Shown: positions 1-9,590, counted from the stretch's first letter. The stretch is 64,000 nucleotides of DNA from Emticicia sp. C21 (GCF_003418935.1 NZ_QVMT01000003.1:372001-436000); one strand, 5' to 3'. Notes: a model not told the origin generated them from the letters alone. Numbers and translations: made by a program.

Positions 1-2
1 AC

Positions 3-233
3 TTCATGAAATCGCAATTACGTTATTTTGATTTAGGTAATGACCTCCGCTTTGTAGGCATCTTCGATGGAAAGAATAATACCTTATTCGACCTGAAAGG
101 CAGAATGTTAGGCGATAAACCGCTGCCTGCTACAGCTTTGCCAGCCATATCATATTCAGAGGCGTATAACAAACTCTTTATTTATAATGCTAACAAGGCA
201 AGATTTGAGGTTTGGTCAGTAAAGTTGAAATAA
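3..233 (+). CDS. C-terminal end of an unknown protein, cut by window edge
   Basis: The reading frame is open to the left edge, so this is probably the 3' end of a longer gene; an ATG at 6 could also start a 75-residue protein. The visible residues (FVGIFDGKNNTLFDLKG, then LFIYNANKARFEVWSVKLK at the end) resemble the last strands of a beta-propeller or similar all-beta protein, but I do not recognise a family. No neighbour helps to assign it. Confidence 0.5.
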   Translation, partial: FMKSQLRYFDLGNDLRFVGIFDGKNNTLFDLKGRMLGDKPLPATALPAISYSEAYNKLFIYNANKARFEVWSVKLK

Positions 234-371
234 TAGGTAAACAGCAATTGTGCGGATGAGTGAGCCCGCGGAAATAAATATACCATATTTAAGTTGACAA
301 GAATTGTACTTTGACTATTCCATTCAGAGATTTTGACTAAAGAAACGATTAACCCAAGTTATAAAAAAAGC

Positions 372-3233
372 ATGAAAAAGGAGCTGCTTGACTTGATTAA
401 TATTAACAGAAATGCTATTGCTACGAACCGTGGGTTTTATTATCAATATTTGAATGTAGTTCTAAAATGGATAAACAATTACGTAAATGCCAGAAATGTT
501 GATGTCTATACAGAAGTTGATGATGATATCAAAGAAGTTGGAGACGAACTCATTTTTACACAGCTAAAATGTTATTCTTCCGCATTTAGCTTTAATTCTG
601 TTGAGATTCAGAAAACACTACTAAATTTCTTCGCCCTTTATCTTCAATATCAAGATTTCGAACTTACATTCTACTTTACAACCAATTCAAGCATAAGTAA
701 AAATGAAGAAATACTGAGTAACTGGATTGTTGAGCAGCCACCACTAAATAAAGAAATATTAAGCCTTTGTACTTCGAAAGTTTCAGAGGTTCTTGCTGAT
801 GAGATTAGAAAAATCAAAATCAAACGACTCAGTAAAGAAGATAAGAAGCCGAAAATGAAGCAAGCTCTAATGAAAGACTTTGAACAATTGAACGGTTTAG
901 TTTATGATAAATTATTGATTACGGATTTTGTAAATAAAATCCGGTGGGAATTTGGAGAAGTTCAAACCGAAAGGGCAGTCGAAAAATTAGTGCTTGAGAT
1001 TTTGGATCAATTAAGAAATCCAATATTTGGAGGAAGGCCAGTTACATTACTCCTTGATGCGATGTTGAGTGAAATCTATAGAAGGTCACAGTTGACGGAT
1101 ACTGAACAACGAAAAGTAAACAATAAGCTATTAAAATCAATATTGGCACTTAAAGACGAAGAACTTTACTCATATATTGACACTAGATTATCGAACCTTT
1201 TTAATGTACGTCTTGAAAATTTAGAGAACAGAATTAATACCATTGATGATGTCTTGAAAGAAACGGTCAATGCACAAAAAGAGTATAGTGAAGCATTAGA
1301 AACACTTATTAGGGATAAAGTTTCCTCAAAACATGAAATTCCAAAAAGAATAACTAAAATCCCATATATAGATACTTCTTCTGTCTTCGGTCGAGAAGAT
1401 ATTTTAACCAGCCTGCACAAATTATTGTCAGAGGTCCGCCATATCAGTATCAACGGGAATGGGGGAATGGGGAAATCTACTATTCTAAAATTATATATAC
1501 ATTCTTATAAAGACGATTATGACCATATTATATGGATAAATGCACAAACAGGATTAGTCAATAGCATCACTATCAACCAAGAGATTGCTACAAACTTGAA
1601 TATTCCAATACTGGATGCCGATAAATTTTCAGAGCGTTTCGATTTGATATTAAATAAACTTCACCAAATAAGTGGTAATAATTTACTGATAATAGACGGA
1701 TATTCCAAAACAGAACTCCAATTATCGGAACTAAGAACTCTAAATCAATGGCGGATTATTGTTGGAACCCGTCTACGTCTACCTGGTTGGAAACTTTTAC
1801 CTATAAGAGCCTTGAGCTTCGAATCTGCAAAAGCTTTGTATCATTCTTTTGGCAATCAACAAACAGTGGATGATACACAACTAATAAATTTATTCAATTA
1901 TGTAGAATACAATACACTTATCATTGCTTTAGTGGCAAAGACAATCTACTATAGTTTTGACTTGACATTAGATATTTTAATTAAACATTTTGAAGAGCAG
2001 AGTTTAGATGATGATCATTTGAAAATTGAATTAGTGGATGAAGAAGGGGATTCTTCACATCTGTTAAATATCCTTAATAAGACCTTTGATTTAAGCAAAG
2101 TCGATCCTATGGAAAATTTCTTTATGAGTTTTTTTGCATTAATATCTATAGAGGATACTAATTTTGAAGATTTGATAGATTGGTTTGGAATAGAAGCAGA
2201 AAAAGAAAACAGAGTACTATTGACTAATGCGATTAATAGTCTTCATGCTAAAGGTTTTATAGAGCGTTCAGGACAGCAGATTAGTATGCACAAAATGTTG
2301 CAAGATTCGATTTTATATCAAGAAAGAAAGCGTGTAGGTGCTTTTTCGGGTCATTTTATTAATATAGAGAGTTTAACTAATCGAATCAAAGAAGGTGCCG
2401 AGCATAGCATATCTAAAGCACTTCGTTTCCTTAAATTTGGAGAAGCTATATTAACTAATATAAAGGAGCCTTACAGGAAGAATATTTATAGGTCTTTACT
2501 TTTATTAGAAAACGAAGTACTCAACATTTATAATTGGCTAAAGACAGACAGTGATTTAGTGTCAAAATGGAGAAATCTAATGGGGCGTGCTGAGAAATAC
2601 CTTTCATCGGAAGATGGATTATTGGGTGTCATTTCGAATAACTTTGGACTCGCTTTGGTAGCAAAAGATGAATTATTAGAGGCTACGAAAAGGTTTGAAG
2701 ATGCAATAACTATTCTTCAATCACAAGGTACAGGCATCCTGCCAAAATTAATCACTTCTCTTTGTAATTTGTGTCTACTATTTATTCAACAGAGAAGAAT
2801 GAAGCGCTTCAACGAATGTTTTCAAACCATCATGAGTTTAAGGAAAAAGCATAATTTGTATGATGACGTTTCGATGCCTATTCAATCGCAAGTACTAGGT
2901 GAGGCGTACCAAAAAATCGGCAATTATCCTGAAGCAATTAAACTTTATAATATGGCAATAAGTTTACATGTTGAGCTACCTATAGAAAGTAGGAATGATG
3001 TTAAATTGGCTTATTACTATATTAAACTTTGTGAATCTTACCTATCTAATAAGGAATTAATTAAAGCTGAAAAAGCAATAATTATTACGATTGATATACT
3101 TTCAAGGCAAAAGGCAAGTGGCTTGACTCATGTTGAGGCCGCTATTAATCTAATGATTATTATTGTCGAATTGAAAGGAGATTACGAGGATGCGGAAAAA
3201 TTGAGAGAAGCATTGAGAAATATGAATGCTTAA
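372..3233 (+). CDS. Avs-like STAND NTPase with N-terminal Cap4/DUF4297-type nuclease
   Basis: A 953-residue protein with three parts. Residues 15-130 look like the PD-(D/E)xK nuclease domain of the Cap4/DUF4297 family: RGFYYQYL, then E48, D50-D52 and Q64-L65-K66. Residues 340-620 form a P-loop STAND/NB-ARC-type NTPase: Walker A GNGGMGKST at 362-370, Walker B LLIID ending at D442, then a GTR motif. The C-terminal third is helical and TPR-like (EAIKLYNMAISLH, AEKAIIITIDIL). In antiviral STAND (Avs) proteins the C-terminal repeats sense a phage protein, the NTPase oligomerises, and the N-terminal nuclease degrades DNA; by analogy this is an intracellular single-gene phage defence. It is shorter than many Avs proteins. 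A TTG at 333 would add 13 residues; I prefer the ATG at 372, which begins just before the nuclease fold. No partner gene is adjacent. Family call is solid, phage target unknown. Confidence 0.82.
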   Translation: MKKELLDLININRNAIATNRGFYYQYLNVVLKWINNYVNARNVDVYTEVDDDIKEVGDELIFTQLKCYSSAFSFNSVEIQKTLLNFFALYLQYQDFELTFYFTTNSSISKNEEILSNWIVEQPPLNKEILSLCTSKVSEVLADEIRKIKIKRLSKEDKKPKMKQALMKDFEQLNGLVYDKLLITDFVNKIRWEFGEVQTERAVEKLVLEILDQLRNPIFGGRPVTLLLDAMLSEIYRRSQLTDTEQRKVNNKLLKSILALKDEELYSYIDTRLSNLFNVRLENLENRINTIDDVLKETVNAQKEYSEALETLIRDKVSSKHEIPKRITKIPYIDTSSVFGREDILTSLHKLLSEVRHISINGNGGMGKSTILKLYIHSYKDDYDHIIWINAQTGLVNSITINQEIATNLNIPILDADKFSERFDLILNKLHQISGNNLLIIDGYSKTELQLSELRTLNQWRIIVGTRLRLPGWKLLPIRALSFESAKALYHSFGNQQTVDDTQLINLFNYVEYNTLIIALVAKTIYYSFDLTLDILIKHFEEQSLDDDHLKIELVDEEGDSSHLLNILNKTFDLSKVDPMENFFMSFFALISIEDTNFEDLIDWFGIEAEKENRVLLTNAINSLHAKGFIERSGQQISMHKMLQDSILYQERKRVGAFSGHFINIESLTNRIKEGAEHSISKALRFLKFGEAILTNIKEPYRKNIYRSLLLLENEVLNIYNWLKTDSDLVSKWRNLMGRAEKYLSSEDGLLGVISNNFGLALVAKDELLEATKRFEDAITILQSQGTGILPKLITSLCNLCLLFIQQRRMKRFNECFQTIMSLRKKHNLYDDVSMPIQSQVLGEAYQKIGNYPEAIKLYNMAISLHVELPIESRNDVKLAYYYIKLCESYLSNKELIKAEKAIIITIDILSRQKASGLTHVEAAINLMIIIVELKGDYEDAEKLREALRNMNA

Positions 3234-3318
3234 TATGTAAAAGAAAAAATGTCTCGACTCGAGATAAGGTTACACAAATCTATTTTAGGATGAGACAAAA
3301 TATCCATACAACAAAATC

Positions 3319-4145
3319 ATGTTTAAAAGAGTACTCATACCTGTTCTCCTAAGTATTGCTGTAATCTCCTGCGAAAAGGACAGTATAATTCCGGGTAGAG
3401 ATAATAATCTTGCTATGGGAAATCCGTCTGATGCGGGTAAAAACGAGAATAATTACCTGATGAACAAAGCGGCCTATACCTTATCTTATAACCGCCCGAG
3501 AGGAACTGCCAACTGGGTGGCCTGGCATTTATCTATGGCATGGAAAGGTGATGTGGCAAGAGCAGAGAATTTCAGGTCTGATGATTCTTTACCGGAAGGT
3601 TGGTATAAGGTTAAAACGAGTGACTATGTGGGGTCGGGTTTTGATAGAGGGCACCTATTCCATCGGCTGACAGAGACGGTTCTGTAGCAGATAATGAATC
3701 TACCTATCTGATGACGAACATTGTTCCACAGTCGCCAAACAGCAATAGAGATACGTGGGTGGCTTTGGAAACTTATTGCCGGAAATTAGCTTCAGCAGGG
3801 AATGAACTGTATATTGTGGCTGGAGTCTTGGGGCAAGGCGGCTCAGGCAGTAACGGCGGTACCACTAAAACACTGGCTGAAGGGAAAATCGTAGTGCCGG
3901 AATCGCTTTGGAAAGTAATTGTCATTTTACCTGTTGGAGATAACGATATAGAAAGAATAGACAGCGGAACCCGTGTAATTGCCATAAAAATCCCCAACCG
4001 CCAGTCCATCAAAAGCAATTGGGGAGAATATCGGTTGAGTGTAAACGAATTGGAGGATTTGACCGGCTATGATTTTTTATCTAATGTTTCTACTTCTTTG
4101 CAGAAACAATTAGAAAGCAGGGTGGATAAGGGGGAGACTTATTAG
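3319..4145 (+). pseudogene. DNA/RNA non-specific endonuclease lipoprotein, broken by a 1-base frameshift
   Basis: Two abutting reading frames (3319-3687 and 3711-4145) together encode one secreted NUC-family (beta-beta-alpha metal) endonuclease. The first half begins with a lipoprotein signal ending in VISC and carries the catalytic DRGH motif. The second half has MTNIVPQSPNSNRDTW, holding the metal-binding Asn. Between them the frame changes: after codon CTA at 3655-3657 only two bases (TT) precede CCA TCG GCT GAC, where the family reads a Cys codon then PSAD. Restoring one base near 3658 joins the halves without a stop. Either the gene is a recent pseudogene or the assembly has a one-base error. 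It would otherwise be an envelope-anchored nuclease that degrades extracellular DNA or RNA. Confidence 0.8.
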
Positions 4146-4167
4146 TAATTGGGTCCGGCTATTTATT

Positions 4168-5652
4168 CTACCGCTTCAATGCCTCTTCTATCTGTACATT
4201 TAGAATCCCTTTTTCTTCAAGAGATTCAGCTCTGGTTTTCTCAATTTTACCGTATTTATCAATAATCGCATAACTCGGATAAGAGGTGCTTTTTAAAGCT
4301 TTCATTATTTCCTGCGATAATTCCCGCGAAGCGAAAATATGATATCCTTCCAGTTTATAGAAAGCTATCAGCTCTTTCCACTTGGCTTCCTTATCGTAGT
4401 TGGTAATGTAGAGAAACGTCAACCCTTTATTTTTATACTGTTTTTTCATGGCAGCCGCATATAGGCTAATCTGTTCCCGACAAGGCCCACACCAACTACC
4501 CCACATATCTACAAATACTGTTTGTCCTTTAAAGTGCTTCAATATCTCATCCAGATTTTGCATGGTTAAAAAGAACGTTTTCTCAGTGAGTGTGCGCTTA
4601 GTATTTGAAATAGCTTCTTCCAGCGGTTTTTTAAAGTATTTAATGAATCTGCTGTTGGGGTATTGCTTCCTGAAATCATTATAAATGGTTTCTACATTCG
4701 AGTAGTCTGTATAATTAATCATTGACTCAAACAAAAAGGCATACATTTGCTCTTTTACTTTTCCTTCAAAATAACGCTCGATGATTTTTTGTCTGAATTG
4801 ATTTCTAAAGTCTTTTCGCATAGCTGTCTCTGCTGTCAGGCTATCTCCATTATACCATTCTTTATAAAACTTTTCCGGTTCATCAAAATAATCATCATAG
4901 GCATCAATAAATTTTGTTTCGAGAAACAGACTGATATAGGTATGATAAGCGGGAGCTACCAAGGCTTTTTCGTCCGATAAAGGGGCTTCTTTCTGTAAAG
5001 TACTAAACAGGTTTTGCCAGCTTTGTCTATTGCTTTTGAAGCCTTCTTTCTGAGTATTATTTAAATCGTCGTAGATATGATATAAGGATGCCTGACGAGC
5101 ATATTTTAAATGATAGTTCCAGATTTCGTTGAAATCATTTGAAGAGTTTTGTGAGATTATCAGCGAATCGATGATTCGTTTATCGTTTTCATAAAATTTG
5201 TTGACGATTAGGTTGATTCTGTAAGGTAAAGAATCTTGTTTGGTTTGTCCATAATTATAGAATAACGATACGCCCTTTAACTGATTGTTTTTAGCTCCCG
5301 TGCCGCTGATGGTAACGACTTTATTGTCATCTTCAGCAAGCAGAATATTATCGCCTTTGGTAATAAAGAAATACTGCTCAAATAACTTTACATCTTTTTG
5401 CATATCTCTGATAGTAAGAATAATAATTTCTTTATTCAGAAAATCGGCATTGAAACTAAAACTTCCTGTTTCGCTGATAACAGTTCTGGTAGAAGTTCCT
5501 TTAGAGATATTGTTTACCAATAGCTGCGTAGGTCGGGTAATGGAAACCCATGCACCTTTCATGGATGGAATTTCGCCCTTGATATTTGTTTTTTGTGCAG
5601 ATGAATCAATGATTACCAACAGATACAACAAAACGATAAAAGATATTTTCAT
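4168..5652 (-). CDS. TlpA/ResA-family thiol-disulfide oxidoreductase
   Basis: A 494-residue exported protein: signal peptide at residues 1-19 (cut after DSSAQ), an all-beta N-terminal region of the kind found in Bacteroidota thioredoxins (DUF4369-like), a helical middle, and a C-terminal thioredoxin fold from about 365. The redox motif is W-C-G-P-C with C388 and C391, and the cis-proline loop is TSYPSYAIID. TlpA-like proteins reduce disulfides in envelope proteins, for instance during cytochrome c maturation. Another thioredoxin-fold gene follows upstream on the same strand after 122 bases, so the two may be related in function. The specific substrate is unknown. Confidence 0.85.
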   Translation of the reverse strand: MKISFIVLLYLLVIIDSSAQKTNIKGEIPSMKGAWVSITRPTQLLVNNISKGTSTRTVISETGSFSFNADFLNKEIIILTIRDMQKDVKLFEQYFFITKGDNILLAEDDNKVVTISGTGAKNNQLKGVSLFYNYGQTKQDSLPYRINLIVNKFYENDKRIIDSLIISQNSSNDFNEIWNYHLKYARQASLYHIYDDLNNTQKEGFKSNRQSWQNLFSTLQKEAPLSDEKALVAPAYHTYISLFLETKFIDAYDDYFDEPEKFYKEWYNGDSLTAETAMRKDFRNQFRQKIIERYFEGKVKEQMYAFLFESMINYTDYSNVETIYNDFRKQYPNSRFIKYFKKPLEEAISNTKRTLTEKTFFLTMQNLDEILKHFKGQTVFVDMWGSWCGPCREQISLYAAAMKKQYKNKGLTFLYITNYDKEAKWKELIAFYKLEGYHIFASRELSQEIMKALKSTSYPSYAIIDKYGKIEKTRAESLEEKGILNVQIEEALKR

Positions 5653-5774
5653 ACTTTCAGAAAGTCAGATAGATAAATACTATTTCATTAGCTAAAGGTA
5701 TTAAGTTTTCTTTCTTTAGCTATAGTTGCCCTGATATTGGTGCAGATTATTTTATCCAACGTTATACAAAAGAT

Positions 5775-6668
5775 TCATTGGCTCAATTTTTCTGCCATTT
5801 CTCGGGCGCTTTCCAGATTACCGTCTATTTGTAAAGCCTTTTCATAATAATACAAAGCCTTTTTCTTATCTCCAGCTATTAAATACGCCTCAGCCAGGCT
5901 ATCAAATGTATTGGCCTCTTGTGGATATACGTTTGTGTTGAGTTCCAATACAGCAATAGCTTGTTGGTAACGTTTTTGCCCTAACAATACATAGCCATAG
6001 GCATTTAGTTCACTAGCGTTTCGGAGTAGAGGTTTGATTTCCTCACGAATATTCTCTAATTCTTTAACCAATTGTTTGACTGAGTTGGTTTCAACTATAT
6101 GAGCTACTCTGGCTTGCGCTTTATAGGCAGGTTGATAAGGTTGTTGAGCGATGATTTTTGCTAAATCTTTTTCGAATGATTCAACTTGGCGTTCAATGAT
6201 TCTGCCTATTTCTTTGCCATTTTGAAGAATGATAAAGGTTGGTACTCTGAAAATATTCCAGTTGCTTTCTTCATGCGTTGGGCTTTGTTTATAACGTTCC
6301 TGTGCGTTGTCTACCATTACCATAGTCAGCTTTGCATTCGGAGCTTCGGCTTTTTCAAGGATTTTCAGGAAACGGGGTAGGTTCTGTTGGGTGTCTCCAC
6401 ACCAGGTGGCACCGAAAATCAGGATTTCTATGTCTTTCATTTCGGATTTAAAAGATCGTGTAGAAATAGTATCAACTGTATATTCACTATAAAATTTATC
6501 GTACCATCGGTTATAAGGAAAGCGCATAAGGGCTACTTTAGAGCATGGGCCGAGCAGCATAGTATTGCCACGGGCATCGAGGCTTTCCTGATTGATAAAA
6601 GGGTTTGAGTTTTGCGCAAAAGCAGCAAAACTCAAACATAATAAAAATAAAGTGTAATGCTTTTTCAT
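5775..6668 (-). CDS. Exported thioredoxin-fold protein with TPR tail
   Basis: A 297-residue protein with a signal peptide (residues 1-19, ending AAFAQ). Residues 75-165 form a thioredoxin domain, FGATWCGDT, with cis-proline loop RVPTFIILQNG. The second active-site cysteine is replaced by threonine (C90-G-D-T93), so it is a monothiol variant that cannot form the usual CxxC disulfide. Residues 205-297 contain at least two TPR-like helical pairs (FDSLAEAYLIAGDKKKALYY). A role as an envelope chaperone or thiol-dependent scaffold is an inference. A TACTTTTG box lies upstream at 6696-6703 on the minus strand. Confidence 0.8.
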   Translation of the reverse strand: MKKHYTLFLLCLSFAAFAQNSNPFINQESLDARGNTMLLGPCSKVALMRFPYNRWYDKFYSEYTVDTISTRSFKSEMKDIEILIFGATWCGDTQQNLPRFLKILEKAEAPNAKLTMVMVDNAQERYKQSPTHEESNWNIFRVPTFIILQNGKEIGRIIERQVESFEKDLAKIIAQQPYQPAYKAQARVAHIVETNSVKQLVKELENIREEIKPLLRNASELNAYGYVLLGQKRYQQAIAVLELNTNVYPQEANTFDSLAEAYLIAGDKKKALYYYEKALQIDGNLESAREMAEKLSQ

Positions 6669-6695
6669 AAATGTGTATTTTGTTCAAAAGAGACT

Positions 6696-6703
6696 CAAAA
6701 GTA
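6696..6703 (-). promoter_or_regulatory. Bacteroidota -7 box before the monothiol thioredoxin gene
   Basis: On the minus strand the sequence reads TACTTTTG, a perfect match to TAnnTTTG, 28 bases before the start codon at 6668. The -33 region about 20 bases further upstream is a poor match (TTAA), so this is a moderate candidate. Confidence 0.4.
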
Positions 6704-6930
6704 GTGCAACTACGTATAGGCAGGTGTTAAGGATTTCCTAACGATTTGTGAATATTTGTTAATGGTAATTGGTATTCTTTGCCGGATGGGTTCAATAACT
6801 GTTTTGAGTAACAATGCATTATTTAATTGAGGCTGATTATCTTCTTTATTAGCTACTTTTTAAAATATCATCAATAAGCTATATATTGCAAGGGTGTTAA
6901 ATGTTAACATTTTAATTTGACTTTCTAACA

Positions 6931-8163
6931 ATGATGAGACTTTTTTCTATACTTTTTTTTACGCTGATTGCCATTACCCATAGTAGCTGTACCGCACAAA
7001 TGGCGTCGACAAACCAGAATATATCCAAAAAATCAGGGATTATTACAGGTGCAGACCAGACTGAAAAATATTTGTCTTATCTGAAAGGGAAACGCATTGG
7101 TCTGGTTGCCAATCAGAGTTCCATAATCGACAAGAAAAGTAGCGTAGATAGTTTATTGAGCCTAGGAATTAACATTGTGAAAGTGTTTGGGCCTGAGCAT
7201 GGTTTCAGAGGCAATGCCAGTAATGGGGCTGCGGTAAGCAATGAGACAGATGCTAAAACGGGCATTCCCATCATCTCTTTATATGGCAAAAACCAGAAAC
7301 CAACCAAAGAGCAGCTGGCGGACGTTGACCTGATGGTCTTTGATATTCAGGATGTAGGTTGCCGCTACTATACTAATATTAATACGCTTGAATATATCAT
7401 GGAGGCCTGTGCGGAAAATAATAAAGAACTGCTGATTCTGGACAGACCTAATCCAAATGCCTATGTAGTAGACGGCCCCGTAATGACTGAGGACAGATTT
7501 AAATCTGCTATAGGAATCCATTATACACCCATGACACATGGTATGACTATCGGTGAATTTGCTCAGTATCTTAATGGTGAGGGATACCTACAAACACCCT
7601 GCAAACTCAAAATTATAAAGGTTGCCAACTATAGTCATGAAATGCCTTATGTATTACCGATAAATCCATCACCGAATTTGAATACACAGCAAGCAGTGAT
7701 GCTTTTCCCGAGTTTATGTATGTTTGAAGGCACAGCTATCAATGAAGGTCGGGGAACTTATATGCCATTTACTATATTGGGCGCACCGAAATTGAAAGAC
7801 AAATATTCATTCTCATATAAACCGGTAAGTATTCCCGGCATGAGTGAGAGACCTAATCACAAAGATTCTGTTTGTTATGGTCTTGACCTTCGTACTTATG
7901 ATGTTAACAACCTTCGGAAGAGCCGCCAGATTAATTTAAAGTGGGTAATTGAATTATATAATGCTTATCCGGATAAAGCGCATTTCTTCACTCCCGGAAG
8001 ACCGGGGCAGGATATATCAGCTTTTGATTTGCGCATAGGTACAGATCAGTTAAGAAAACAGATTATAGCAGGTGTATCGGAAGAGGAAATCAGAAAAAGC
8101 TGGGAGCCGGGATTATCGAAGTTTAAGGCTATACGGGCTAAGTATCTGCTGTATCCTGATTGA
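6931..8163 (+). CDS. DUF1343 exo-beta-N-acetylmuramidase-like protein (NamZ family)
   Basis: A 410-residue exported protein. The N-terminus is hydrophobic and ends HSSC-TAQ, which may be a lipobox. The rest matches DUF1343 end to end: KRIGLVANQSS, VKVFGPEHGFRG, DLMVFDIQDVGCRYYT, ILDRPNPN, PMTHGMTIGEFA, LFPSLCMFEGTAINEGRGT. The family founder NamZ removes terminal N-acetylmuramic acid from peptidoglycan fragments, so this is likely a cell-wall recycling or scavenging enzyme in the periplasm. E-H in GPEHG and E in FEGT are the kind of conserved acidic/His positions expected. Start: the first of two adjacent ATGs. It stands alone on its strand. Confidence 0.87.
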   Translation: MMRLFSILFFTLIAITHSSCTAQMASTNQNISKKSGIITGADQTEKYLSYLKGKRIGLVANQSSIIDKKSSVDSLLSLGINIVKVFGPEHGFRGNASNGAAVSNETDAKTGIPIISLYGKNQKPTKEQLADVDLMVFDIQDVGCRYYTNINTLEYIMEACAENNKELLILDRPNPNAYVVDGPVMTEDRFKSAIGIHYTPMTHGMTIGEFAQYLNGEGYLQTPCKLKIIKVANYSHEMPYVLPINPSPNLNTQQAVMLFPSLCMFEGTAINEGRGTYMPFTILGAPKLKDKYSFSYKPVSIPGMSERPNHKDSVCYGLDLRTYDVNNLRKSRQINLKWVIELYNAYPDKAHFFTPGRPGQDISAFDLRIGTDQLRKQIIAGVSEEEIRKSWEPGLSKFKAIRAKYLLYPD

Positions 8164-8261
8164 TTAATTGGGCATTTTCTACGAAGGAGAAATCTGGTAT
8201 ATTATTCTGCTTATCATCGAGTGTCAGCGAATAGAAACGGTCCGCCGTCGCGGTCGCCGTC

Positions 8262-8387
8262 TAAGGTAACAAAGGACTATTTGCATACATCGCCGGACTC
8301 AAGTCCGGCTTATATATATTCAAATCGTATAATATAAAGCCCGACTTCAGTCGGGTTTGCATACAAAAACAGTCCTTTGTTATCTTA
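8262..8387. repeat. 126-bp nested inverted repeat (MITE- or REP-like)
   Basis: Outer arms 8262-8278 and 8371-8387 are complementary at 16 of 17 positions. Between them lie two separate hairpins, 8292-8309 (GCCGGACT/AGTCCGGC) and 8340-8355 (CCCGACT/AGTCGGG), and a short direct repeat TTTGCATACA. A further palindrome ACCGAATTCATTCGGT follows at 8391-8406. It contains no coding potential. It lies between the DUF1343 gene and the ribosomal promoter and could serve as a terminator, but the nested structure suggests a non-autonomous mobile element. Confidence 0.6.
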
Positions 8388-8500
8388 GCCACCGAATTCA
8401 TTCGGTGAACAAGGGTTTATGCGAATCTCCAACCAAACTCCCAAATCCTCCTTAACCCCCTGATTACAAGAAAAATAATTGAAAAATATTTAGCTATTAT

Positions 8501-8530
8501 TTTGTAACACAGAAAAAACTCGTACCTTTG
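8501..8530 (+). promoter_or_regulatory. Promoter P1 of the ribosomal supercluster
   Basis: TTTG at 8501-8504 and TACCTTTG at 8523-8530 match the Bacteroidota -33/-7 consensus with an 18-base spacer, and GCA follows the -7 box as is usual. Transcription would start near 8537, about 400 bases before rplC. Confidence 0.7.
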
Positions 8531-8690
8531 CACCTCAATTGAAAAACGGAGTACTTCTCATACGGTTAAATGAAGTCTCGACTCATTCGGGAAACCAGTT
8601 TAACTTTGACTGTAAGCAATAACGAATTCGATTCGTACATACTCATTCAGAACAGTCTCCGAAAGCTATGAATTTTACAGGAATCACTGC

Positions 8691-8729
8691 AAGGTAACAA
8701 GGAATCGTCCTGCACCTTTAGTTTTTTTT
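8691..8729 (+). terminator. Leader hairpin with T8 run (attenuator candidate)
   Basis: AAGGT (8691-8695) pairs with ACCTT (8714-8718) around an inner AGGA-ATCG-TCCT stem, followed after TAG by eight Ts at 8722-8729. This looks like an intrinsic terminator inside the leader between P1 and rplC. The left arm can instead pair with TTACC just after the T-run, and a nine-codon open frame (8668-8697) ends in the left arm. Attenuation is an inference. Confidence 0.5.
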
Positions 8730-8827
8730 GACCTTACCGAAGCGGATTATCTGCAACGGTTTGCAGTGTAATGAACAAGTTGGCAGTTGCTAACCTCTGG
8801 GAATAGTAAATAATTTTTTGACCGACG

Positions 8828-8859
8828 TTTGGTTTCGTGCATAATTTTTCGGAATTTTG
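8828..8859 (+). promoter_or_regulatory. Second promoter candidate (P2) before rplC
   Basis: TTTG at 8828-8831, a 20-base spacer and GAATTTTG at 8852-8859 (one mismatch to TAnnTTTG), followed by CACCC. It lies downstream of the leader hairpin, so it could drive rplC independently of attenuation. Confidence 0.45.
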
Positions 8860-8942
8860 CACCCCCGTTCGCACGCCGAAAGCAATTTTGGCCGAAGAAG
8901 AATCAAAATAGGTTATAATAGCAAAATAAAGCGTAAAATACC

Positions 8943-9563
8943 ATGTCTGGAATTATCGGAAAGAAAGTTGGAATGACAACTATCTTCAACGCAGAAGGTC
9001 AAGCAGTACCATGTACTTTGATTGAGGCAGGTCCTTGTGTTGTTACTCATGTTCGTACTGAAGAGAAAGATGGCTACAGTGCTATCCAATTAGGTTACGG
9101 CGAGAAAAAAGAAAAAAACACCAGCCGCCCGTTGGTAGGTCATTTCAAAAAAGCAGGCACAACGCCTAAACGTAAATTAGTTGAGTTTAAAGAGTTTGAA
9201 AAAGAATACAGCCTTGGCGATACCATCCGTATCGAAGATGTTTTTGCTGAAGGCGATTTCTTAGATGCAAGCGGTAACTCAAAAGGTCGTGGTTTCCAAG
9301 GGGTTGTAAAACGCCACGGATTCGCCGGTGTTGGTGGACAAACCCACGGTCAGCACAACAGAGGACGTCACCCGGGTTCAATCGGTGCATGTTCATTCCC
9401 ATCAAGAGTATTCAAAGGTATTCGTATGGCAGGTCGTATGGGTAACACTCGTACCACTGTACAAAACCTTAAAGTATTGAAAGTGTTAGCAGACCAAAAC
9501 TTAATCGTGATCAGCGGTTCAGTTCCAGGCGCGAAAAACGGCTACATTACTTTACATAAATAG
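8943..9563 (+). CDS. rplC: 50S ribosomal protein L3 (uL3)
   Basis: A 206-residue full-length L3: [15 protein letters not shown] at the N-terminus, the long loop [16 protein letters not shown] that reaches toward the peptidyl-transferase centre, and the end NGYITLHK. L3 helps start 50S assembly at the 3' part of 23S rRNA. It is the first gene of the cluster here; rpsJ, which commonly precedes it, is absent from the 780 bases upstream, so S10 must be encoded elsewhere. Start supported by the conserved N-terminus. Confidence 0.98.
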   Translation: MSGIIGKKVGMTTIFNAEGQAVPCTLIEAGPCVVTHVRTEEKDGYSAIQLGYGEKKEKNTSRPLVGHFKKAGTTPKRKLVEFKEFEKEYSLGDTIRIEDVFAEGDFLDASGNSKGRGFQGVVKRHGFAGVGGQTHGQHNRGRHPGSIGACSFPSRVFKGIRMAGRMGNTRTTVQNLKVLKVLADQNLIVISGSVPGAKNGYITLHK

Positions 9564-9590
9564 TTGGTGTTTTGTGATTCTGTTATTTAT

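Noticed and set aside
8164-8942. rpsJ (S10) or a tRNA gene upstream of rplC
   Set aside because: I read the region for both; no S10-like frame and no cloverleaf is visible.
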